The notes under the pieces were generated by a model, which searched no databases, was not told the origin of the DNA, and was given only the letters and a program-made list of their open reading frames with translations. From Micromonospora sp. MA102 (lineage in GTDB: Bacteria > Actinomycetota > Actinomycetes > Mycobacteriales > Micromonosporaceae), in assembly GCF_025460765.1 (NCBI RefSeq), contig NZ_JAMWEG010000003.1, positions 186,001-250,000 of the forward strand: a stretch of DNA of 64,000 bases. The letters are read 5' to 3'. The position numbers and the translations under genes were made by a program. Positions 20,254 through 28,041 of this stretch are shown here, in pieces. The stretch's first letter is position 1; each line of letters opens with the position of its first letter.

Positions 20254-21156
20254 TCAGCCGGTGGCGGTGAGGTCCGTCGTGGCGGCCAGCTCGGTCACCA
20301 CGTCCGTCACGCGGCGCAGCGCGGGCGAGGAATTGCCGGCCAGCCACACCATCTCGGTGGTGGCGAATTCCCCGGCCAACGGCACGAACACCACACCGGT
20401 ACGCCGCAGGTTGTGCGCCGACCAGCCGAGCCGGGTGATCCCGACACCGGCCGCGACCAGGCCGAGCAGCCCTTGAACGCTCGCGTCCCGGGCGACGATG
20501 TCGGGGGTGAACCCGGCGGCGCGGAAGTTCTCGTCGAACGCCCGGTGCCAGGGTTCCCAGGAGCTGCGCGGAGTCATGACCCACCGTTCGTCCGCCAGCT
20601 CGGACAGGGTCAGCTCGGTGCGGTCGGCGTGCGGATGCCCCTCCGGCAGGACGACGCACACCTGTTCGGTGGCGATGGTCCGTGCGGCCAGGCCCGGGAC
20701 CCGTGGCGGTCGGGTGAACGCGAGGTCGTACCGGCCGCTGAGCACGCCGTCGACCAGTGGGGCGATGGTGGTCTCCTCGGTGACCATCTCCAGGTCGGGG
20801 AGGCGTTCCCGGGCGGCCCGGACCACCGGCGGCAGCAGGTGGTTCGCCGTGGTGGCCAGGAACGCCAGGTGGAGCCGGCCCGTCTCGCCGCGGACGGCCC
20901 GCCGGACCACGGCGACGGCCTCGTCCGCGCGGTCCAGCACCGCGCGGGCCTCGGGCAGGAACAGCGCCCCGGTGTCGGTGAGTCGGGTGCCCCGGCTGTC
21001 CCGGTTGAACAGTTTCGCGCCGAGGATCCGTTCCAGCGCGTTGATCTGCTGGGAGAGCGACTGCTGCGTGATCATCAGGCGGCTGGCCGCCCGGGTGAAG
21101 CTCGACTCCTCGGCAACGGCCACGAAGTACCGGAGCTGCCGAAGATCAGGGGTCAC
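20254..21156 (-). CDS. LysR-family regulator
   Basis: A 300-residue LysR protein: N-terminal HTH (LRQLRYFVAVAEESSFTRAA, then LMITQQSLSQQINALERILG) and the periplasmic-binding-like effector domain with LPEGHPHADR. The GTG at 21156 sits 6 nt behind TAGTCT (minus 21168-21163). The gene is divergent from an SDR gene 103 bp away, the usual LysR/target layout, so it probably activates that gene in response to a substrate. Confidence 0.92.
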   Translation of the reverse strand: MTPDLRQLRYFVAVAEESSFTRAASRLMITQQSLSQQINALERILGAKLFNRDSRGTRLTDTGALFLPEARAVLDRADEAVAVVRRAVRGETGRLHLAFLATTANHLLPPVVRAARERLPDLEMVTEETTIAPLVDGVLSGRYDLAFTRPPRVPGLAARTIATEQVCVVLPEGHPHADRTELTLSELADERWVMTPRSSWEPWHRAFDENFRAAGFTPDIVARDASVQGLLGLVAAGVGITRLGWSAHNLRRTGVVFVPLAGEFATTEMVWLAGNSSPALRRVTDVVTELAATTDLTATG

Positions 21157-21162
21157 AGGCCG

Positions 21163-21168
21163 AGACTA
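21163..21168 (-). promoter_or_regulatory. -10 box TAGTCT of the lysR-type gene
   Basis: TAGTCT on the minus strand ends 6 nt before GTG 21156, a leaderless pattern. Confidence 0.5.
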
Positions 21169-21259
21169 CCGCCGTGGCAGGTAACCGGTGTTGGCCGCGC
21201 CAGACCGCCCGCCAGCAGCATTGCTCCTGTTCACGACCCCACGTAACGGGAGCAGGAAG

Positions 21260-22093
21260 ATGCAGGACGACACGCAGGGCCGGGTCTGGTTGATCACCGG
21301 CTGTTCCTCCGGCTTCGGCCGGGAACTGGCGCTGGCGGCGGTGGCCGCCGGCGACCGGGTGATGGCCACCGCCCGCCGGCCGGAGACCCTGGCCGACCTG
21401 GCGGAGCGGGACGGGATCACCACGACGGCGCTGGACGTCACCGATCCGGCCTCGATCGACGCCGCCGTCCAGGCCACGCTCGCTGCCCACGGCCGGATCG
21501 ACGTACTGGTGAACAACGCCGGTTCGTTGGTCCTCGGCGCGGTGGAGGAGGTCACCATGGCGGAGCTGCGCCAGCAGATGGAGGTGGTCTTCTTCGGTGC
21601 GGCCGCGGTCACCAAGGCCGTCGTACCGCTGATGCGCGAGCGGGGCAGCGGGACCATCGTGCAGATGAGCTCGCTGGGCGGGCAGAAGACGTACCCGGGG
21701 TTCGGGGCGTACCACGCCGCCAAGTGGGCCCTCGAAGGCATGTCCGAGACGCTGGCGTCCGAGCTGGCGCCGCTGGGCGTACGGGTGCTGATCGTGGAAC
21801 CGGGCGCGTTCCGTACCGAGTTCAACAACAACAAGTACGTCACCGCGCAGACGGCGGCGTACCAGGACACGGCCGGGGCGACCCGCCGCTTCACCCACGA
21901 GTTGTCCGGCGCGGAGCCGAACGACCCGGCGACGGGCGCGGCGGCGATCCTGACCGTGCTGAACAGTGACCGCCCGCCGTTGCGGCTCCTGCTCGGCAAT
22001 GACGCGGTGGACGGGCTGCGCGAGCACCACGAGGCGCTGCTCACCGAACTGGCCGCCTGGGAGGAGACCAGCCGGTCGACGGCGGTCGCCTGA
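21260..22093 (+). CDS. SDR-family oxidoreductase
   Basis: A 277-residue short-chain dehydrogenase. TGCSSGFG cofactor motif, VLVNNAG, Ser in QMSSLGG and YHAAK catalytic pair are intact. The longer C-terminus (~40 extra residues) and FRTEFNNN loop match SDRs annotated as oxidoreductases with unknown alcohols or ketones. ATG 21260 has GGAGCAGGA ~5-12 nt upstream. Divergent from a LysR regulator that likely controls it. Confidence 0.9.
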   Translation: MQDDTQGRVWLITGCSSGFGRELALAAVAAGDRVMATARRPETLADLAERDGITTTALDVTDPASIDAAVQATLAAHGRIDVLVNNAGSLVLGAVEEVTMAELRQQMEVVFFGAAAVTKAVVPLMRERGSGTIVQMSSLGGQKTYPGFGAYHAAKWALEGMSETLASELAPLGVRVLIVEPGAFRTEFNNNKYVTAQTAAYQDTAGATRRFTHELSGAEPNDPATGAAAILTVLNSDRPPLRLLLGNDAVDGLREHHEALLTELAAWEETSRSTAVA

Positions 22094-22116
22094 CCGCTGT
22101 CCGCGGATGCGCGGCT

Positions 22117-22157
22117 CCGGCCCGGGGCGGAGGTGCGCACACCCCGCCCCGGGCCGG
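22117..22157. terminator. convergent hairpin between SDR and CMD genes
   Basis: CCGGCCCGGGGCGG (22117-22130) pairs with CCGCCCCGGGCCGG (22144-22157). The inner GGTG/CACC extends the stem to 18 bp around a CGCA loop, with one bulged A. It serves both convergent genes. Confidence 0.85.
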
Positions 22158-22164
22158 TCGCCGG

Positions 22165-22635
22165 TCAGCCCCAGTTCTGCGGGGCCGGCTGCCGGGTGGT
22201 GGCGTTGATCCGGTTGAAGAAGTTGGTGGTGGCGATCCAGAGCACCAGCGCCGCCAGCTCCTTCTCCCCGAAGTGCCGGGCCGCCTCGTCCCACACCGGG
22301 TCCGGCACCGGGTCGCTCCGGTCGGCGAGCCGGGTCGCGTGCTCGGCCAGGGCGAGCGCGGCCCGCTCGGCGTCGGTGAAGTACGGCGTCTCCCGCCAGA
22401 CGGCCACCGCGAAGAGCCGCTCCTCGGTCTCGCCGTTCTTGCGGGCGTTGCGCGCCCCGGAGTCCACGCAGGCGCTGCACCCGTTGATCTGGCTGGCCCG
22501 CAGGTGGACCAGCTCCAGGGTGGTGGCCGGCACGCCGGCCGAGTGCGCGGCCTTGTAGAGCAGGTTGACCGCCTTCACGGCGTCGGGGAGGAGAGCGGCC
22601 GGGTTCTGGATGCGAGCGTCGAGAGACATGTTCAT
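22165..22635 (-). CDS. carboxymuconolactone decarboxylase (AhpD-like) protein
   Basis: A 156-residue all-helical protein of the CMD/AhpD fold. The peroxidatic motif is QINGCSACVDSGARNARK (C-x-x-C then an H/R position). Members reduce peroxides or decarboxylate ring-cleavage products. It is divergent from a SigJ/ECF41-type sigma gene, and CMD genes are the classic neighbours and targets of ECF41 sigma factors. A matching promoter lies upstream. AGGACAGGACG precedes ATG 22635. Confidence 0.9.
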   Translation of the reverse strand: MNMSLDARIQNPAALLPDAVKAVNLLYKAAHSAGVPATTLELVHLRASQINGCSACVDSGARNARKNGETEERLFAVAVWRETPYFTDAERAALALAEHATRLADRSDPVPDPVWDEAARHFGEKELAALVLWIATTNFFNRINATTRQPAPQNWG

Positions 22636-22702
22636 TCGTCCTGTCCTGTTACGCTGGCCGGCGTTTCGCCGCGCGGCCGCTGTCGTCGTCCGTCATCTGG
22701 TT

Positions 22703-22729
22703 GTCGAGGGCCGGACCGGCGACGTGACA
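22703..22729 (-). promoter_or_regulatory. candidate ECF41 promoter of the CMD gene
   Basis: On the minus strand TGTCACG (22729-22723) and CGAC (22706-22703) are 16 nt apart. The reported ECF41 consensus is TGTCACA with a CGTC -10, so each element differs at one base. The 5' leader to ATG 22635 would be about 60 nt. Confidence 0.5.
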
Positions 22730-22732
22730 GAT

Positions 22733-22746
22733 GTGACCGCGGTCAC
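22733..22746. promoter_or_regulatory. perfect 14-bp palindrome upstream of the sigma gene
   Basis: GTGACCGCGGTCAC, with its centre at 22739/22740, 27 bp before the sigma start. It is placed to act as an operator for either divergent gene. Confidence 0.45.
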
Positions 22747-22772
22747 CCGGGGCCGTGGGGGATGGCGAGGCC

Positions 22773-23627
22773 GTGAGCGACACCGACCTGTTGGTCCGCA
22801 GCTTCGAGGAGCAGCGCCCGCGCCTGCGCGCGGTGGCCCAGCGCATGCTCGGCTCGGCCGCCGAGGCCGACGACGCCGTGCAGGACACCTGGCTCCGGCT
22901 GAGCCGCGCCGATGTCGACGCCATCGACAACCTGCCCGGCTGGCTGACCACCACGGTCGGCCGGGTCTGCCTCGACCGGCTGCGCTCGGCCAGCGTCCGG
23001 CACGAGGAGGCCGCCGACGAGGCGGGTGAGGCGGCCGGCGGGCGGGACCCGGAGCAGGAGGCGCTGCTCGCCGAGTCGGTCGGCCAGGCGCTGGAGGTCG
23101 TGCTGACCACCCTCGGCCCCACCGAGCGGCTGGTGTTCGTGCTGCACGACATGTTTGCCGTCTCGTTCGAGGAGATCGCGCCGGTGGTGGACCGCAGCAC
23201 CCAGGCGGTGCGGCAGATCGCCAGCCGGGCCCGCCGCCGGGTGCAGGCCCGCTCGGCCGACCCGGTCGTCGACCCCGCCCGCCAGCGCCGGGTGGTCGAG
23301 GCGTTCCTCGCCGCCTCCCGGGACGGCCGCTTCGACGACCTGGTCACCCTCCTCGACCCGTACGTGGTGATGCGCGGCGACGCCGCCGCGGTGCGGATGG
23401 GCGGTATCGCCGAGACGCGCGGCTCCTCGGCGGTCGCCGGCTTCTTCAACGGCCGGGCCCAGGCCGCCGTCCCCGCGTTGGTGGACGGGCTGCCCGGTGC
23501 CGTGATCGTCGTGGACGGGCGGGTCCGCCTCGCGGTCAGCTTCACGGTCACGGACCGGATCATCGGCATCGAGTCGGTGGCCGACCCCGACCAGCTCCGC
23601 GCACTCGACCTGGTGGTGGGGGGATGA
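22773..23627 (+). CDS. sigJ: ECF41-type (SigJ) RNA polymerase sigma factor
   Basis: A 284-residue ECF sigma factor with sigma2 (residues ~5-75: LRAVAQRMLGSAAEADDAVQDTWLRLS), sigma4 (~110-165: PTERLVFVLHDMFAVSFEEI, then VVDRSTQAVRQIASRARRRV) and a fused SnoaL-like C-terminal domain (~175-284) that takes the place of an anti-sigma factor in this group. The GTG at 22773 has GGCGAGG 2-8 nt upstream and is preferred to the GTG at 22755. Predicted to direct transcription of the divergent CMD gene. Coupled by ATGA overlap to an AraC-type gene. Confidence 0.9.
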   Translation: MSDTDLLVRSFEEQRPRLRAVAQRMLGSAAEADDAVQDTWLRLSRADVDAIDNLPGWLTTTVGRVCLDRLRSASVRHEEAADEAGEAAGGRDPEQEALLAESVGQALEVVLTTLGPTERLVFVLHDMFAVSFEEIAPVVDRSTQAVRQIASRARRRVQARSADPVVDPARQRRVVEAFLAASRDGRFDDLVTLLDPYVVMRGDAAAVRMGGIAETRGSSAVAGFFNGRAQAAVPALVDGLPGAVIVVDGRVRLAVSFTVTDRIIGIESVADPDQLRALDLVVGG

Positions 23628-24052
23628 GCCGGGCCGTCGAGGAGTCGAACCGGGCGATGCTGCGCGCCCGGGACGCCATGGACCGGGCGTACGCGGAGCC
23701 GCTCGACGTGCCGGCGCTGGCCCGGATCGCGCACGTCTCGCCGGCGCACTTCATCCGCACCTTCCGGGCCACCTTCGGCGAGACCCCGCACCGCTACCTG
23801 CAGCGGCGGCGCGTCGAGCGCGCCATGTACCTGCTGGTGCAGACGGACCAGCCGGTCACCGAGATCTGCCACCTGGTCGGCTTCGGCAGCCTCGGCACGT
23901 TCAGCCGGACGTTCCACGACATCGTCGGCGAGTCACCGTCGACCTACCGGCGCCGCCGGGCCGCCGGGGTGGCCGTGCCGAGCTGCTTCACCAAGGCGTG
24001 GATGCGGCCGAGCCCCGCGGTCACCGCCCGCGAACGCGACGCCGCACGCTGA
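23624..24052 (+). CDS. AraC-family HTH protein (DNA-binding domain only)
   Basis: A 142-residue protein that is almost entirely the two-HTH AraC domain (LDVPALARIAHVSPAHFIRTF; PVTEICHLVGFGSLGTFSRTF; GESPSTYRRR). There is no ligand-binding domain. Start overlaps the sigma stop (ATGA). Small AraC proteins of this kind commonly precede a VOC/glyoxalase gene in actinomycetes. Here that VOC gene is 2 kb further on, beyond a reversed gene. The 3' end overlaps the opposing asparagine-synthase-like gene by 32 bp. Confidence 0.88.
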   Translation: MSRAVEESNRAMLRARDAMDRAYAEPLDVPALARIAHVSPAHFIRTFRATFGETPHRYLQRRRVERAMYLLVQTDQPVTEICHLVGFGSLGTFSRTFHDIVGESPSTYRRRRAAGVAVPSCFTKAWMRPSPAVTARERDAAR

Positions 24053-25904
24053 CCCAGAGGCGGTCGCCGAGCCGGGTCCGCCGGATCCAGCGCAGCGCGC
24101 CCAACCGGCCCTTCGCGGGGGTACGCGGGCGCGGCGGTGCGGTGAGGCGGGCGTAGGTGGCGCCGGTCGACGGGCGGGTGGTGCCCGGTTCGAGCCGCTC
24201 CGAGGCCACCGCCAGGGCGGTGAACTGCTGGAGGACGCGCGGGTCGGGCCCGCCGCCCCGGACCGCCTTGCGCAGCGCCTGTTTCACGGCGGGACGGCGC
24301 ATGAGCCCGGTGAGCGGCCCGTGCGCGGTGTCCAGCAGGTCGGCGACCGTGCTGACGCCGTCGCCCTCCCAGACCCGGGGGGCGGTGGACGGCCCGGTGG
24401 CGGCGCTCACGAAGGGCACCTCCGCCCACTCCGGCACCAGCCGGGCGATCAGCGCGGTGTGCAGCAGCCGCTCCCGCTTCTGGGCCACGCTGAGGGCGAA
24501 GGTCGTGGCGACGAAGCCCGGCGCCAGGAACGGGGTCACCATCCCGGTGAGGTAGGCCGAGGTGCACCACCGGCGCATCCGCTCGACCAGGTAGAGGTAG
24601 TCGATCAGGTGCTCGTCACGCAGGCCGAGGCCGCGGGCGTGGGTCAGCACGGCCCCGACCCGCTCCCGTTCGGCGGCCAGCGCCTCGGGTGCCGCGGCGG
24701 CGCGCGGCACACCGGCCAGCAGGCGGGTCATGCCCGCCTGCTCGGGGGTGGGGTACGGGTCGGCGTCGGCCGCCGGGTACCAGTAGCCGACCGCGAGCTC
24801 GCCGGCCGCGCCGGTGAGGCTCGCCGCGCGGGTCGTCTCCGGCAGGTGGGCGCGCGCCGGCGGACGGGCCAGGTAGGTGGACGGGAACTGGTAATCGTGG
24901 AGGTCGGCGAGGCGCCGGGCCCGGTCGCGCAGGCCGGTGCCGAGCACGCTCGCCGGCGCGGCACCGGCCACCGAGCGGTGGTCCAGGTGCAGCCCCCGCT
25001 TGTCCCGCACGAGCTGGACCAGGCGGCGGGCCACCTCGCCCTCCGCCCGGGTGTCGTCGTTGGTGACCAGCCGGGGCGCGCGACCGGCGGCGATCAGCGT
25101 GGCGGCGATGAGCCGCGAGTCCTTGCCGCCGGAGAGGCCGAGCGTGATCTCGGCGTCGTGCAGCGGGTGCAGGCTGGCCGCCGCCCGGGTCAGGGCCTCG
25201 GCCGCCCGGTCCAGCCGCTCGTCCACCGGCCGGCCCTGCTCCGCGTGCCCGCCGCACACCACGTCGTCGGTGGCGTACCGCAGCTCGGTGTCGAGGCGCC
25301 AGCCGCCCTCGGCCCGGCGGCGGCCGGTGACCCGCTCACCGGGGCGGAGCAGCCGGGTGCCGGCGAGCGGCGAGAGGTCGCCGCCGAAGTGCCCGCAGAG
25401 GGTGTACGACGTCCAGCCGGCCACGTCCGGCCGGGCCTGCCCGTGCAGGAACGCGGCCAGCAGGCCGGGGCGGGTGCACCAGGCGGTCACCCCGTCGGCG
25501 GCGCCGGTGAACACGCGGGCCATGCCGAGCCAGTCCTGTTGCAGGGCGAACGCGTCCCGGTCCAGCGCCAGGAGCGCGAACGGCGGCACCACCTCGCGGT
25601 GCACGTCCTCGCCGCCGAGCAGCCGCCGGGCCACGGCGGCCGGGCCGGCCGCCGCGTCGAGCCCCACCGGGATCCCCAGCGACACGGCGGTGACGGCGCC
25701 CTCGGTGGCGACGGTCGGCCATCGGTACGCGCCCGGGTCGGCCGGGTGCCGGACCAGCACCCCCCAGTCGGGGCCGCCGAACTCGTGGTGTCGCCAGCTG
25801 TCGGGCACCACCTCGGCGGCGGCGCGCGTGAACCGGCCCACGTGGGCGGCCCGCACGGGCTCCGGCAGCGGAGCGGCGGCGAACCAGGCGAGCGTCACGT
25901 GCAT
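24021..25904 (-). CDS. asparagine-synthase-like protein, no N-terminal Cys
   Basis: A 627-residue protein. Residues ~260-560 are the asparagine-synthase/ATP-pyrophosphatase domain with the P-loop LGLSGGKDSRL (~264-274). The N-terminal ~200 residues resemble an Ntn glutaminase domain, but the sequence starts MHVTLAW, with no Cys at position 2, so glutamine hydrolysis is unlikely. Such proteins adenylate a carboxylate and form an amide, as in lasso-peptide cyclases, beta-lactam synthetases or surface-polysaccharide amidation. No precursor peptide or partner enzyme is beside it. The basic C-terminus is unusual. ATG 25904 has AAGGA ~8 nt upstream. It appears to interrupt an AraC/VOC pair. Confidence 0.8.
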   Translation of the reverse strand: MHVTLAWFAAAPLPEPVRAAHVGRFTRAAAEVVPDSWRHHEFGGPDWGVLVRHPADPGAYRWPTVATEGAVTAVSLGIPVGLDAAAGPAAVARRLLGGEDVHREVVPPFALLALDRDAFALQQDWLGMARVFTGAADGVTAWCTRPGLLAAFLHGQARPDVAGWTSYTLCGHFGGDLSPLAGTRLLRPGERVTGRRRAEGGWRLDTELRYATDDVVCGGHAEQGRPVDERLDRAAEALTRAAASLHPLHDAEITLGLSGGKDSRLIAATLIAAGRAPRLVTNDDTRAEGEVARRLVQLVRDKRGLHLDHRSVAGAAPASVLGTGLRDRARRLADLHDYQFPSTYLARPPARAHLPETTRAASLTGAAGELAVGYWYPAADADPYPTPEQAGMTRLLAGVPRAAAAPEALAAERERVGAVLTHARGLGLRDEHLIDYLYLVERMRRWCTSAYLTGMVTPFLAPGFVATTFALSVAQKRERLLHTALIARLVPEWAEVPFVSAATGPSTAPRVWEGDGVSTVADLLDTAHGPLTGLMRRPAVKQALRKAVRGGGPDPRVLQQFTALAVASERLEPGTTRPSTGATYARLTAPPRPRTPAKGRLGALRWIRRTRLGDRLWVSVRRRVRGR

Positions 25905-25975
25905 CTGCGATCCTTCGGAGTCGCCGGACGAGCAGCTGCGTGACCCGCAAGCTAGCAGTTGATCACGCTAAGTGG

Positions 25976-25990
25976 TGTCCCCTGGGGACA
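25976..25990. promoter_or_regulatory. perfect palindrome TGTCCCC-T-GGGGACA
   Basis: A 7+1+7 bp palindrome about 70 bp upstream of the asparagine-synthase-like gene and ~100 bp upstream of the VOC gene, in their shared divergent gap. Candidate repressor or activator site. Confidence 0.5.
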
Positions 25991-26091
25991 AACGACGCAG
26001 CAAGGGCCTCGTCGCTGTCGGCCCCGCTCCGGCAGGGTGATCGCGGGTGAACCGGTCACTTTTGGATAAGCAGCAGGTCAGCGGGCTGCTC

Positions 26092-26097
26092 TAGCGT
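26092..26097 (+). promoter_or_regulatory. -10 box TAGCGT of the VOC gene
   Basis: TAGCGT is followed by 7 nt and ATG 26105, without a ribosome binding site. Confidence 0.5.
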
Positions 26098-26104
26098 TTC
26101 GGGC

Positions 26105-26524
26105 ATGACGATGACCTCGATTTCCCGCTCCCAGATCTACGTCCTCGACCAGGACGAGGCGCTCGACTTCTACGTCGGCAAGCTCGGCCTCGAGGTGAAC
26201 ACCGACCAGGACCTCGGCTTCATGCGATGGCTCACGGTCAACGTGCCCGGCGACCCGGAGCACGAGATCCTGCTGGAGAAGCCCGGTCCGCCGGCCCTCG
26301 ACCCGGCGACCGCCGAGCGGGTCCGCGAGCTGCTGACCAAGGGCGCGATGAGCGGCTGGCTCTGCCTCACCACCGACGACGCGCGCAAGGCGTACGAGGA
26401 CCTGGTGGCCAAGGGCGTGGACATCACCGATGAGCCGACCGAGCGGCCGTACGGGATCGACTTCGGGATCCGCGACCCGTTCGGCAACCGGATCCGCATC
26501 GGACAGATGCACCCCCGCGCCTGA
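26105..26524 (+). CDS. VOC-family (glyoxalase/bleomycin resistance) protein
   Basis: A 139-residue single-module VOC protein: SQIYVLDQDEALDFYVGKLG at the N-terminus and DFGIRDPFGNRIRIGQ at the C-terminus, with the paired beta-alpha-beta-beta-beta units. Metal-ligand residues H/E are only partly obvious, so it may be a dioxygenase-, isomerase- or binding-type member. Leaderless start. By comparison with the common actinomycete arrangement, it is probably controlled by the AraC-type protein at 23624. Confidence 0.88.
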   Translation: MTMTSISRSQIYVLDQDEALDFYVGKLGLEVNTDQDLGFMRWLTVNVPGDPEHEILLEKPGPPALDPATAERVRELLTKGAMSGWLCLTTDDARKAYEDLVAKGVDITDEPTERPYGIDFGIRDPFGNRIRIGQMHPRA

Positions 26525-26532
26525 CCAGCGGA

Positions 26533-26545
26533 CCCCCCCCCCCCC
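26533..26545 (+). repeat. poly-C tract of 13
   Basis: Thirteen consecutive C between the VOC and phosphatase genes. It is non-coding and prone to slippage or sequencing miscounts. The promoter-like TATTCT of the next gene follows at 26564-26569. Confidence 0.9.
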
Positions 26546-26598
26546 GGGTCGGGAGTCGGCGGCTATTCTCGCCTCTCCCGACCCTGGAGGTGACCCGA

Positions 26599-27213
26599 GT
26601 GCCCAGCCGACTGCTCTACCTGGTCCGGCACGCCGAGCAGGATCAGACGGGGGAGGAGGAGGCGGACACCGGCCTGTCGGCGCGTGGCCGGCGGCAGGCG
26701 ACGCTGCTGGGCGAGCGCCTGCGGGGCACCGACTTCGCCGCGGTCCACCACGGACCGTCCCGCCGCGCCGCGGAGACCGCCGCGCTGGTCGCCGCCGCGC
26801 TGCCGGGCGTCCCGGTGTGCGAGGACGACCGCGCCGGGGACCACATGCCGCACGACACCGATCCGGCCGGCCAGCCCGAGCCGTACGCGAACTTCCTGGC
26901 GGGGTTCACCGAGCGGGACCGACTCGACGGACCGCGCGTGACGGCGGAGGCCGTCTCCCGTTTCGCGACCGCGCCCGCCGAGGGCGACGTACGCGAATTG
27001 ATCATCACGCACAACTTCCTGGTCGCCTGGCTGGTCCGGCACGCCCTGGAGGCCCCGGAGCGCCGGTGGATCGGCCTGAACCACCAGAACGCCGGCCTGA
27101 CCGTGATCCGCTACACCCCCGCCGCCCCGCCCACGCTGATCGCCCTCAACGACGTCGCCCACCTCCCCCCGGACCTCCGCGCCACCGGCCTCCCCCCGGC
27201 CTACCACCTCTGA
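26599..27213 (+). CDS. histidine phosphatase (PGAM-like) family protein
   Basis: A 204-residue protein with the RHG-type motif as YLVRHAEQ near residue 10, a basic GLSARGRRQA, a second catalytic His in IITHNFLVAW, and Glu/Arg positions in between. Phosphomonoesterase of unknown substrate. Start: GTG 26599 is placed 7 nt after GGAGGT; a GTG at 26590 overlaps that site and is rejected. A long inverted repeat follows the stop. Confidence 0.87.
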   Translation: MPSRLLYLVRHAEQDQTGEEEADTGLSARGRRQATLLGERLRGTDFAAVHHGPSRRAAETAALVAAALPGVPVCEDDRAGDHMPHDTDPAGQPEPYANFLAGFTERDRLDGPRVTAEAVSRFATAPAEGDVRELIITHNFLVAWLVRHALEAPERRWIGLNHQNAGLTVIRYTPAAPPTLIALNDVAHLPPDLRATGLPPAYHL

Positions 27214-27230
27214 ACCCCGGCCACCTCACC

Positions 27231-27291
27231 GGCGATCATGAGGTTGACGGCGTCGAGTCGGACATCCCGCACCGCCAACCTCATGATCGCC
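27231..27291. repeat. 16-bp inverted repeat with 29-nt loop
   Basis: GGCGATCATGAGGTTG (27231-27246) and its exact complement CAACCTCATGATCGCC (27276-27291). It lies between two convergent genes and could act as a bidirectional terminator. The arm has a distinct, less GC-rich sequence and resembles a dispersed element. Confidence 0.8.
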
Positions 27292-27309
27292 GAGCCGGGG
27301 CGGCCGGGG

Positions 27310-27969
27310 TCAGGCCGCGAGCAGGTTGACGACCGCCTGGGCCAGGGCGCGGGCGGACTGGGGGTTCTGGCCGGTGACCAGCCGGCCGTCCACCACCACC
27401 TGCTCGGTGAAGTTCGGCGCCGGGACGTGCTGGGCGCCGGCCTCGGTCAGCTTGTCGGCGAGCAGGAACGGAACCTCCCCGGTGAGGCCGACCGCCGCCT
27501 CCTCGTCGTTGGTGAAGCCGGCCACCCGCTTGCCGGCGACGAGGTGGGAGCCGTCGGAGAGCTTCAGGTTCACCAGCGCCGACGGTCCGTGGCAGACGGC
27601 GGCCACCACGCCGCCGCGCTCGTAGATCGAGCGGGCGATCCGGGCCAGGTCCGGGTCGTCGGGGAAGTCCCACATGGTGCCGTGGCCGCCGGCGAAGAGG
27701 ATCACGTCGTACCCGCTCGGGTCGACGTCGGCGGCCTTCGGGGTGTCCGTCACCCCGGCCGTGGCGAGGAAGTCGTTCTGGGTCCGGTCGTTCTCGTCCC
27801 GGCCGTCGAGCGGCGGCTGTCCACCGGCCACCGAGACGAGGTCGACCTGGTGGCCCGCGGCCCGGAACACCTCCCACGGTTCCGCGGCCTCGCCCACGTA
27901 GAAGCCGGTCCGGCGGCCGGTCCGGCCGAGCTCGGAGTGACTGGTCAGCGCGATGAGTACACGAGTCAT
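27310..27969 (-). CDS. DJ-1/PfpI-family protein
   Basis: A 219-residue class I glutamine amidotransferase-like protein. The nucleophile elbow is AAVCHGPSAL (Cys ~131) and the catalytic acid lies in LFAGGHGTMWDFP. It resembles Hsp31/glyoxalase III-type and PfpI-like stress proteins that act on methylglyoxal or glycated targets. ATG 27969 begins at the conserved TRVLIALTSH; an ATG at 27978 is possible. The gene is divergent from a LysR gene, which probably controls it. Confidence 0.88.
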   Translation of the reverse strand: MTRVLIALTSHSELGRTGRRTGFYVGEAAEPWEVFRAAGHQVDLVSVAGGQPPLDGRDENDRTQNDFLATAGVTDTPKAADVDPSGYDVILFAGGHGTMWDFPDDPDLARIARSIYERGGVVAAVCHGPSALVNLKLSDGSHLVAGKRVAGFTNDEEAAVGLTGEVPFLLADKLTEAGAQHVPAPNFTEQVVVDGRLVTGQNPQSARALAQAVVNLLAA

Positions 27970-28028
27970 GCCGACCATGCTGGCGCGCGGATCCATAGCT
28001 GACCAATAGGTGAAACCGGAGCCGGCGA

Positions 28029-28034
28029 TAGGTT
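28029..28034 (+). promoter_or_regulatory. -10 box TAGGTT of the lysR-type gene
   Basis: TAGGTT ends 7 nt before GTG 28042. Three direct ATAGsTk motifs (near 27996, 28007 and 28028) in this gap could be regulator contacts. Confidence 0.45.
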
Positions 28035-28041
28035 TTCTGAT

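Noticed and set aside
24021..25904. Lasso peptide cluster around the asparagine-synthase-like gene
   Set aside because: No precursor peptide, B1/B2 leader peptidase or exporter gene is adjacent.
26533..26545. Phase-variable tract controlling a gene
   Set aside because: The poly-C run is outside any coding frame and not between promoter elements. Variation is more likely to be a sequencing or slippage artefact.
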